Shown: positions 37,144 to 49,100 of the stretch, in pieces
Numbering within the stretch: the first letter of the stretch is position 1
Layout: each line of letters starts with the position of its first letter
Assembly: GCF_020091585.1 (NCBI RefSeq)
Contig: NZ_CP083582.1
Coordinates: forward strand, 6,396,536 to 6,460,535
Source: Kovacikia minuta CCNUW1
Lineage (GTDB): Bacteria; Cyanobacteriota; Cyanobacteriia; Leptolyngbyales; Leptolyngbyaceae
Length of the DNA stretch: 64,000 nt
Reading direction: 5' to 3'
Program-made: the position numbers and the translations under genes
The notes under the pieces: model-generated
Told to the model about the DNA's origin: nothing
What the model saw: the letters and a program-made list of their open reading frames with translations, nothing else
Databases searched by the model: none

Positions 37144-40100
37144 ATGCGACCTTTCCAACCCCTCAACTCCACCAACTCCTCAGCCCTCAACCCTCAACCC
37201 TCAATCCTCAACCCGCCCTCCCCACTCCCCACGCCCTCCCTCATCTCCCCGACTTCCTTCCCTTCTTCCTCCTCCCTCCTCTTCATTGACCCCACGGTCG
37301 ATGACCTGCCCAACCTGTTGTCGGGAGTCACAGCGGGAACAGAGGTACACATCCTCAACTCCTCACAGAATGCGGTGACACAGATTACGAATACTCTATT
37401 GGGACGGGAAGGCATTTCCAGCATTCACATCGTCTCCCACGGAGAGTCGGGTGGGTTGGACTTTGGCGCGGGCAAACTGAACCTCAGCGATTTACCTCAA
37501 TTTGCCAGCCAGATCCAGTCGTGGAAAAAGGCATTGACCAATGATGCGGATATCTTGCTCTACGGTTGCGATGTCGCAGACGGCGAACTGGGTAAAGCCT
37601 TTGTCAACATTCTCAGCCAGTTGACTGGAGCCGATGTCGCGGCATCGAGTGATTTAACAGGTAGTGCCAGCCAGAGCGGCAACTGGACTTTGGAAGTAAA
37701 TACAGGTGAGATTGGTACATCGCTTGCTTTCCGGGCAGATGTTCTCGCGAACTATCAGCACATTCTTCCGGTTGACCTCGTATCGTCACCGTTGCCAGCA
37801 CTCCCCAATGACGCAATGGGTGGGAGCCTGACGACGAACACTTCCAACCGTCGGGTCGTCAGTAGCGATGGACGCTATTCCGTTTTTACCAGCTCTGGAG
37901 CGAATCTGGTACCCAATGACAACAATAATGCTCAAGATGTCTTTGTGCATGACCGGATTGCAGGTACAGTCAGCCTGGTGAGTCTAAACAGTAGTGGCAC
38001 AGGCAGCGGTAACAACAGTGCATCCAATCCGGTAATTAGTGCCAACGGGCGCTACGTGGCATTTCAAAGCGGTGCCAGCGATCTGGTTGCGGGAGTGGGT
38101 GGGATTCAGATCTACGTGCGCGACCTGCAAACGGGCACAACAGTTGTGGCAAGTCGTGCCAATGGGGTCAGTGGTGTGACTGGCAATAGCACCTCCTCCA
38201 ACGCCAGTATCAGCGACGATGGGCGCTATGTCGCCTTCCAAAGCTTTGCCAACAATCTCAGTCCGGGTGACATCAACTTTAATCAGGACATTTTTGTGCG
38301 AGACCTGATGAACAACACGACTGTACTGGCAAGCCCCAACAGTAGCGGTACCAATGGTGGCAGCAGTACATCAGCCAATCCTCTGATTAGCGGGGATGGG
38401 CAGTCGGTAGTCTTTGTCAGCTCTGCCACTGATTTGACAGCTCTGGCTGACACCAATGGTACCCAGGACATTTTCTGGCGGAATTTGCAGACCAACACCA
38501 CCCAACTGGTCAGCCGCAACAGTGCGGGCACGGGCACGGGCAATAGTTTCTCTGACCTTCCTGTGATCAGCAGCGATGGGCGCTACGTGGCGTTTCACAG
38601 CTACGCCAGCAACCTGACGAGTCTGAGCGATACGAACAATACCTACGATGTTTTCTTGTTTGATGCTCAGGCAGGCACCAACACACTGTTGAGCATCAAC
38701 AGCAGCGGTACGGGCACGGGCAACTCCTTCTCCTACAACCCCAGCATCAGTGCCGATGGACGCTACATCGCTTTCCAAAGCAGTTCCATTAACCTCAGTC
38801 CGCTAGACCCCAACAGCACATCAGATATTTATATCCGCGATCGTGTTGCCGGGACTTTCACCCTTGCCAGCGTCAACAACAGCAATACGTTGGGCAACAA
38901 TTCCTCCTTCGACGCTAACATCAGTGCCGATGGACGCTACGTCGCCTTTGTGAGTGCAGCTAACAATCTGAGTCCCCTCGACACCAACTTCAATCAGGAC
39001 ATTTTTGTGCGGGACTTGCAGAGTAACACAACTGTGCTGGTAAGCCCCAACAGTAGCGGCACCGATGGCGGTAATGCGGCATCTTTGACTCCTGTGATCA
39101 GTGCCAATGGGCAGGTGGTCGTGTTCTCTACTAATGCCGCAAATCTGACCAGTAGCAGTGACTCGAATGGACAGAGCGATGTCGTTCTGCGGCATCTGCC
39201 AACCAATACCAGCAATCTCCTGTCTCGTCGCGATCCATCGCTGCCGCTTTCTACTACAGCAGGTTCCAGTTCCGTCAACAGTAGCCGAAACCGTTCAGTC
39301 AGTGCGGATGGGCGCTACGTTGTGTTTGACAGCAGCGCAGGCAATCTGGTACCCAATGACAACAATAATGCTCAAGATGTCTTTGTGCGAGACACGCAGA
39401 CGAATACAGTCAGCCTGGTGAGTCTAAACAGCAGCGACACGGGCAGCAGCAACGGCAGTTCGTCCAGCCCGGTAATTAGTGCTAACGGACGCTACGTGGC
39501 ATTTGTAAGCAATGCTAACAATCTGGTCACAGGAGTGGGTGGAACTCAGGTTTATGTGCGCGACCTGCAAACGGGCACAACGGTTGTGGCAAGCCGTGCC
39601 AATGGGGTCAGTGGCGTAACTGGCAATAGCAACTCCTCCAATGCCAGTATCAGCGACGATGGGCGCTATGTCGCCTTTACTAGCACTGCCAACAATCTCA
39701 GCCCAAGCGACACCAACTTTAACCAGGACATTTTTGTGCGGGACTTGCAGAACAACACGACTGTACTGGCAAGCCCCAACAGTGGCGGTACCAATGGTGG
39801 CAGCAGCACATCATTCAGCCCCCTGATTAGCGGGGATGGGCAGTCGGTAGTCTTTGTCAGCGTTGCCACTGATTTGACAGCCCTGGCTGACACCAATGGT
39901 ACCCAGGACATTTTCCGTCGGAACTTGCAGACCAATACGACTCAACTGGTCAGCCGCAACAGTGCGGGTACGGGCACGGGCAACAATTTCTCTGACCTTC
40001 CCGTCATCAGCAGCGATGGGCGCTACGTGGCGTTTTATAGCAACGCCAGCGACCTGACGAGTCTGAGCGATACGAACAATACCTACGATGTCTTCCTGTT

Positions 40101-43100
40101 TGATGCTCAGGCAGGTACCAACACACTGTTGAGCATCAACAGCAGCGGTACGGGCACAGGGAATAGCGGTTCCTATACCCCCAGCATCAGTGCCGATGGA
40201 CGCTACATCGCTTTCCAAAGCAATGCTAGCAACCTCAGTCCACTGGACACTAACGGCACTCCAGATATCTATGTCCGCGATCGTGTGGCTGGCACCTTCA
40301 CCCTTGCCAGCGTCAACAACAGCAATACTCTGGGCAACAATACCTCCTACGAGGCTAACATCAGTGCCAATGGACGCTACGTCGCCTTTCTGAGTTACGC
40401 CAGCAATCTGAGTCCCCTCGATACTAATTTCAATCAGGATGTTTTTGTGCGGGACCTGCAAACGGGTGCCAGTCACCTGATCAGCCGCAACCAGACGGAT
40501 AGCAATGGCGGCAACAGCAATTCCTTTACTCCCCGGATCGGCGCGGATGGTAGGTATGTTCTGTTTCAAAGCAACTCCAGTGACTTAGTGAGCAATGACC
40601 TGAATGGTCAGCAGGATGTATTTGGTCTGGGGTTGAGTGCAGATCCCACGGTTACCTTGCCCGGTGGCACCCTTGCCTACACAGAAAACGACCCTGCTAC
40701 CCTGATTGACCCAGGGGCAACTGTCCAGGACCCCGGTTCAGCTAACCTGAATGGTGGGTTCCTGCGTGCTCTCTTCTCCGCAAATGGCACGGTTGACGAT
40801 CGATTGGCAATCCGTAATCAGGGCAATGGTTCTGGACAGATTGGCGTTTCTGGCAGCACAATCACTTATAATTCTGGCAGTGGGGCTGTGGCGATCGGCA
40901 CCTTCACAGGTGGCACGGGCACTACTCTTCTACTCATCACATTTAATGCCAATGCTACACCCGAAGCTGCCCAGGCGTTAATACGGAACCTCACCTATGC
41001 CAACGTTTCAGAAAATCCCTCTACCGCAGCCCGCACCCTCAATATTACCCTAAGTGATGGCAGCGGCGGCAGCACACTAGTCACCAAAACGATCAACGTC
41101 ACCGCAGTGGATGACACTCAGTTCTTTGTTACCAATACCAATGACAGCGGGGCAGGTTCCCTGCGGCAAGCGATTTTAGACGCCAATGCTGATCCTGGAG
41201 CGGAAACAATTACATTTGTCGGTCCCACCTTTACGGATACCACACCGGATACAATTTCCCTCACCTCCGGTCTCATCATCGACGATGATGTGACGCTTCA
41301 AGGAACAGGGGCAACTAAACTGGCAATTGCCGGAACTGGACCGATCGATAATGGTTTTGCACTGCTTACCATCAATGCCAGCAAAACAGCTTCTTTCAGT
41401 GGCCTCACACTCCGCGATGCAACCTATGGTATTCGCAACAATGGCACGATCGCGTCCTTCAGCAACAGCGTCATCACCAACACTCGATTCGAGGGAATTA
41501 ATAACAGTAGCGGTAGCACGATCGCGCTGTTAACCAACAGCACCATCAGCAACGTTCAACTTCAAGGGATCTACAACGGGGGCACCATCACCACCCTGAG
41601 TAACAGCACCATCAGCGGTAACACGAGCTACGGCATCTACAACGACGGTACGATCACCAATCTGCTCAACACCACCTTCGGGTTCAATGGCCGTAATGGC
41701 ATTTACAACAATGGGGCGATCGCTAATCTCAACAACAACACGATTAGTAGTAGCCAGCAGGATGGCATCATTATTGATGGCGGCACCATTACCAATCTGA
41801 GCAGTAGTACAGTCAGTGGCAACCTATATTCCGGTATTGCCCTTGTCCGTAACGGTACAATCGCCAATTTGATCAATAGCACGATCAGCGGCAATGGGAT
41901 TGATGGGATTTATCTCAGTAATAGCGGGATCAATAGCCTGATCAACAGCACGATTGCTGGCAATCAAAGATTTGGTCTTAACAACGACGGAGGAGGCACG
42001 ATCACCACTGCTGCAAACAATCTCGTCGCAGGTAACGGTAGCAACGGAACCGCCAACCTAAACGTTGTTCCATTAGGCGCTACCAACCTGATCGGCACCT
42101 TTGCATCTGTCGGGCTTGATCCTGTCCTTCGCAATAACGGTGGACTGACTCAAACCCATGCCCTCCTTCCCTATAGCCCTGCTGCCAATGTAGGCAGCAA
42201 TGCAGCTCTGCCCCAAGACACTGCTGACCTGGATGGCGACAGCAACATCACCGAACCCATTCCCTTCGACCAGCGAGGCACAGGTTTTAACCGAATTAGG
42301 GGTGGCACTGTAGATGTGGGAGCGTTTGAAGTTCAGAACGATCTTCCCACCTCTGCGAACAACAGCGTCACTTTTAATGAAGACACCGACTATACCTTTA
42401 CCGCTGCTGACTTCCCCTTCAGTGACACGGACAATGGCGATAGCTTGCAATCCGTCCAGATTACCCAACTCCCGACAGCAGGTAGCCTAACTTTGAATGG
42501 CAATGCGGTTAATGCCAGCGACATTATTACGCTCAGCGACATTACCAGCAACAAACTCAAATTCACCCCCTTTGCCAACGCCAATGGCACCAACTATGCC
42601 AGCTTCCAATTCAAAGTTGGTGATGGTAAAGGCTTCAGCAGTTCAGCATCCACAATGACATTGAACGTCACCGGGGTCGATGATACTGAGTTTGTGGTGA
42701 TCAACACCAACAGTGGCGGGGCAGGCTCCCTGCGGCAGGCAATTCTGGATGCCAATGCGGACACGGGAGCTGAAACCATCCGATTTAATATCACGGGTGG
42801 CGGTGTACAGGCGATTAACCTCAGTTCTGCCCTGCCTGAGATCACCGAACAGGTGACGATCGACGGTTATACCCAGGCTGGTGCGACGGAAAACACTCTG
42901 GCAGTGGGCAACAATGCCAATCTTAAGATTGTGCTGACTGACAACGGCAGCGAGGGATTGGCAAATGGCTTAGTCCTGACGAATGGTTCCAACAACAGCA
43001 CAATTCAGGGCTTAGTCATCCAGGGCTTTAGTAATAGCGCCATCACCATTCAAAATGGCAGCACTGGCAGCACCATTCGGGGTAACTTCATCGGCACCAA

Positions 43101-46100
43101 TGTTGCCGGGGATGCGGCAAGTGCTAATGGATATGGAGTTCAACTGACTCAGGGTGCGAGCAATAATGTGATTGGCGGCAGTGCCGCAGGCGATCGCAAC
43201 CTCATTTCTGGCAACACCAATGCAGGCATTAATCTGAGCATTGGTGCCTCTAGCAACCTGATTCAGGGCAACTACATTGGCACCAACGCCAGCGGCACAG
43301 CGGCGATTGCCAATCAAAGCGACGGTGTTCAGCTCCAAAATAGTGGCAGCAATAATACGCTTCAGGGCAACGTGATTTCTGGAAATGGCGCGAATGGTAT
43401 TTTTATGACGAGTACCGGCACCAATCAGGTGAAAGGAAACCTGATTGGTACCAATGCGGCTGGGAATGCGGCGATCGCGAACATCGGCAAAGGCATTTAC
43501 ATCTCAGGAACGGGTTCGATGACCCTTGGCGGCAGCACCGTGGCAGATCGGAATGTAATTTCTGGAAATGGTCAGCAAGGAATCACGATTGACGGCAATG
43601 GCGGATACATCATTCAGGGTAACTACATTGGCACCAACGCCAGCGGCACAGCGGCGATCGCCAATCAAAGTGATGGTGTATTCCTGAATAACGTCGGCAG
43701 CAGCACGATTCAAACTAACCTAATTTCTGGGAATACAGGAAACGGTGTCTCGGTAGTGACCGGTGGTGGCAACCAGATCACGGGCAATACGATCGGCACC
43801 AATGCGGCTGGGGATGCGGCAATTGGAAACCAGGGCAAAGGAATTTCGATTACCAACTCTGGTAACCCAACTATTGGTGGCACCACCACAGCCGATCGCA
43901 ACCTGATTTCGGGTAATGGACAGCAAGGGATAGTCATTTCTGGCTCTGGCGGCGGAACAATTCAGGGCAACTATATTGGCACCAACGCCAGTGGCACGGC
44001 TGCTATTGGCAATCAAAATGGGGGTATTGTTCTAGACAATCATTCCGGTGCCACGATTCAAACCAACCTGATTTCGGGCAATAATTCCATTGGCGTTTTG
44101 CTCCAAAATGGCAGCAACGGCACTCAGGTCAAAGGAAACTCCATTGGGACAGACATCACAGGCACTATTGACCTGGGTAACACTTTAGATGGCATTCAAA
44201 TTTCGTCTTCTCAAGGCACGACTATTGGTGGTAGCACAGTCAGCGATCGCAACCTGATTTCGGGCAACGATCGAATTGGCATCCTCCTGAGTACCTCGGC
44301 AAACAACAATCAGATCAAAGGTAACTACATTGGTACCAACGCCGCTGGCACCGCTCAACTACGAAACAACTACGATGGTGTGCAAATCACTAACAGCGCA
44401 AATAATCTGATTGGAGGCAGCGCCGCTGGAGAAGGCAATCTCATCTCTGGCAACGGTGACTCCAGCGCTCCAAATGGCTTGGGTATTTTCATTGCGGGTG
44501 CCAGTGCGATAGGCAACCAAATTAAGGGCAATCGGATTGGCACGGATGTAACGGGTACCGTTGCGATCGGGAATCGGTTGGGTGGAATTCAAACTCAATC
44601 TGCTACTAATACTGTGATTGGTGGGAGTACGGCGGGCGATCGTAACCTCATCTCTGGTAATGCTGGCAATGGTATCGCCATTGTTGGAAATACAGCTACA
44701 GACGGAATAAATAATCAAGTTCAGGGCAACTATGTTGGTACAGACATCACAGGAACAGCAGCCCTTGGCAACAACGGCAGAGGAATTACCATTACGACGA
44801 ATAACAACCTGATAGGTGGCACCAACCCAGGTGAAGGAAACGTCGTTGCTTTCAATGCCAACTACGGAGTTAGAGTGAATCTCAGCACTGGCAATCGAAT
44901 TCTGGGTAACTCAGTCTTTTCTAACGGCACTTTAGGAATTGAACTTGCTCCCGATAATAGTGTGACCCCCAACGATTTAGGTGACGGTGACACGGGAGCT
45001 AACAACCTGCAAAACTTCCCGGTGCTGACCAATGTTTCCAACAACAGCATCAGCGGATTCCTCAATAGCAACGCCAGCCGCACCTACCGCATCGAATTCT
45101 TTGCCAACACCGCTTACGATTCCTCCGGTGCAGGTGAAGGGGAAGTGTATCTGGGCTTCCAGGAAGTTACCACCGATGGTAGCGGCAACGCCACTATTAG
45201 TTTCAACTACACGCCTGTTAACGGTAAATCGATCATCACCGCTACTGCCACCGATTTGACGACAGGCGATACCTCTGAGTTCTCATTGCGAAATCAGGCA
45301 CCTGTTAACAATCTACCAGCTGGTCCATTCAACACCAATGAAGACACCGCTTTAGTCTTCTCTGGTGCCAACAAGATCTCGATTAGCGACGCTGACACCA
45401 GCAACAATATCCAGGTCACGCTCAATGCTACCAACGGCACCGTGGCTTTAGGCAGTACCAGCAATGTCACCGTCACAGGCGACAACTCCAACACTGTTAC
45501 CGTCACGGGCAGCATCGCCGACATCAACGCAGCCCTGAATGGACTCAGCTTTAACCCCACTGCTAACTACAACGGCATTGCTTCCATCCAGATTGTCACT
45601 AATGACCAGGCAGCCTTAGAGCTAGGTGGTGCCTTGAGTGACACCGACACCCTCAACATCACGGTCAATCCATTCAACGATGCTCCTGTTTTGAGTGACA
45701 CTGACGTTGTTCTGTCAGCGGTGAATGAAGATGCCGGGAATCCAACCGGAGACGTGGGCACCTCCATCTTCGCCATTATCAACAGCTCCAATGTGTCTGA
45801 TATTGATATTGACAGCGGCTTTCTGGCGGGGATTGCGATTACCGCCGTCGATACCAGTAATGGCAGTTGGTTCTATCGGCTGAATGACAGTGCTAATTGG
45901 ACACCATTGAACACCGTTTCCGACAGCAACGCCCTATTGCTGAGCGCAGAAGCCCGCATCTACTTCAAACCTGGGGCTAACTTCAGTGGTGATGTCAATC
46001 AAGCGATCACCTTCCGTGCCTGGGATCAAACCAGCGGCACTGCGGGTAACTTTGCCAACACCACGGGTAGCAACAATGGGGGCACCACCGCCTTCAGTGC

Positions 46101-49100
46101 TGCTACTGACACCGCTGCTCTGACTGTCAACCCAATTAATGACGTACCCTCATTTACCAAAGGCATAGACCAGAGCGTGAATGAAGATGCCGGGGCACAG
46201 GTCGTCAGCAACTGGGCTACCAATCTTTCTGCGGGGGCGGCCAACGAAAGTAGCCAAACCCTCACCTTCGTGGTCAGCAACGACAACAACAATTTGTTCT
46301 CAGCACAACCCAGCATTGATTCATCCGGTAATCTTACCTACACCCCAGCAGAAAACGCCAACGGGATGGCGACGGTTACTGTCTTCCTGAAGGACAATGG
46401 CGGCACGGCAAATGGCGGGGTTGATACTTCCGCTACCCAGACCTTTACGATTACCATCAAGCCAGTTAATGACCCACCCTCGTTTACCAAAGGAACCAAT
46501 CAAACCATTGATGAAGATGCGGGGGCACAAACGATCGCCAATTGGGCAACCAACATTTCCCCTGGACCTGCGGATGAAGCAGGACAAACGGTCAACTTCC
46601 AGGTGAGCAATAACAACAATGGGTTGTTTAGCGTCCAACCCACCATTGATCCCACGGGCAAGCTCACCTATACGCCTGCTGACAATGCCAGTGGCACCGC
46701 TACGATTACGGTCGCTCTAAAGGATACGGGTGGTTTACTCAACAATGGGGTGGATACTTCTGCCGCTCAGACTTTCACGATTACAATTAATCCGGTGAAT
46801 GATGCCCCCAGTTTTACTGGCAATGCGACTCTAACAGCGATTCAGGAAGATACGACCAATCCCGCTGGCAGCACGATCTCGAACCTGTTTGGCAACCTGT
46901 TCCAGGATATTGATACCAATTCCAGTCTGGGTGGGATTGCAGTAGTCGGAAATCCCGCTAATTCCAACCTCCAGGGCGAATGGCAATACTCCACCGACAG
47001 TGGTACGAATTGGTCTGCAATGGGCACGGTTGCCGATGATGCCACAGCACTGGCACTTTCAGCCACTACCCTGGTGCGCTTTGTCCCCTTTGCCAACTAT
47101 CACGGCACTGTTCCAGATCTGGTTGTGCGGGCACTGGATAATTCCTACAACGGGGGTTATTCCAATGGGTCTACTCGCGTTACAGTAAACGCCAGCGCCA
47201 ATGGGGGAATAACGCCGATCGCCGCCACCACCAACACCCTGGGCACCAGCGTCACAGCCGTTGACGACACTGCATTCTTTGTCATCAACACCAACGACAG
47301 CGGCCTCGGTTCCCTGCGGCAGGCGATTCTAGATGCCAACAACGATGCAGGGACAGAAACGATTACCTTTACCGGCACCCCCTTTACCGATGCCACCCCC
47401 GATACGATTAGCCTGACTTCGGGTGAACTCTCAATTTCCGATAGTGTCACGATTACGGGCACCGGAGCAGACAAGCTGACCCTGAGTGGCAATGGGGGTG
47501 AACCCGCCCGTGTATTCGATATCGCCAACCCAGCAACGGTCACCTTAGAAGGGATGACGATCGCCAACGGTAATGCTATCAACGCCAATGGTGGTGGCAT
47601 TCATAACAGCGGCAACTTAACTGTAAACAAAGTCGCCATTCGCAGTAATACTGCTACAGAAGGGGCTGGTATCTACAATGTGGGCAACCTGACGATCCTC
47701 AACAGCACCCTCAGCGGCAACACAGCGAGTGACTATGGGGGAGGTATCGCTAACAATGGCACCCTCGTTATTCGTAACAGCACCATCAGTGGCAATCAGG
47801 TCACGAGTACGGACAACGACAAAGGCGGTGGGGCGATCGACCAGTTCGGCAGTGGCAATCCCACAGCCACCATTGAGAACAGCACGATCGCCTTCAACAG
47901 TGCCGCCAACGCCAGCACCAGCGGCATCTGGCTGGAAAACGGCACGATGAGTTTGCGAAACACGATCGTTGCCAACAACAACGGTACCAACAACTTCCAG
48001 GTCGAAACTGGCGCTACTCTCACCTCTTTGGGCAACAACCTGACCAATAGTGTCACCTCGCCGCTGAACCAACTGAGCGATCGGACCAACGCCAATGCCC
48101 GCCTCGCTCCCCTGGCAAACAACGGCGGCACCACTCAAACCCATGCCCTCCTCTCCGGCAGCGCCGCCATCAACGCTGGCAACAACGCCAATGCCCCCAC
48201 CACTGACCAGCGCGGCTTTACCCGTATCCTGAGCGACAAAATCGACATCGGTGCCGTCGAATATGCCCCCCAACCCGACTACACCAGCGATGGCAAAATC
48301 GACCTCCTCTGGCGCAACAGTTCCTCTGGAGCCAATGTTATCTGGGCACTCAATGGCACCAGTTACAGCACCGCCTTTGCCCTACCCACCCTCACCGACA
48401 CCAACTGGCAGTTGGAAGGCACTGCCGACTTTACCGGCGATGGCAAAGCCGACCTCCTCTGGCGCAATCGTTCGACGGGGGCAAATGTCGTCTGGCAACT
48501 CAATGGCACCGGGTACAGCACCGCCTTCGCCCTGCCCACCCTCAAAGACACCAACTGGCAAATCGAAGGCACTGCTGACTTCACCGGCGATGGCAGGGCA
48601 GATGTGCTCTGGCGCAACTACTCCACCGGTGCCAATGTCGTCTGGCAACTCAATGGCACCAGCTACAGCACCGCCTTCACCCTGCCCACCCTCAAAGACT
48701 CCAACTGGCGGATTGAAGGCGTGGCCGACTTCACCGGCGACGGTAAAGCCGATATTCTCTGGCGTCATTATGGCAACGGAGCCAACGTCATCTGGCTGAT
48801 GAATGGCACCAGCTATAGCACGGCATTTACCCTGCCCACCCAGAGTGCCGATTGGAGTCTCTGGAGCCTGGCAAAAGTCGCCGACTTCACCGGCGACGGC
48901 AAGGACGACCTGTTGTGGCGCAACAGCACCACTGGGGCAAATGTCATCTGGCAACTCAATGGCACCAGTTACAGCACCAGCTATGCCTTACCAACCCTGA
49001 AGGGCTATCAATGGACAATTCAAGGGGTGGCAGACCTGGATGGCAATGGCAGTAATGACATCCTCTGGCGCAACAGCAGCACGGGCGCGAATGTCATCTG

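Noticed and set aside
47617-48273. 218-residue minus-strand frame, and similar ones at 39811-40569 and 48382-48954
   Set aside because: They are antisense to repetitive modules of the giant protein, and their repeats mirror those of the sense strand.
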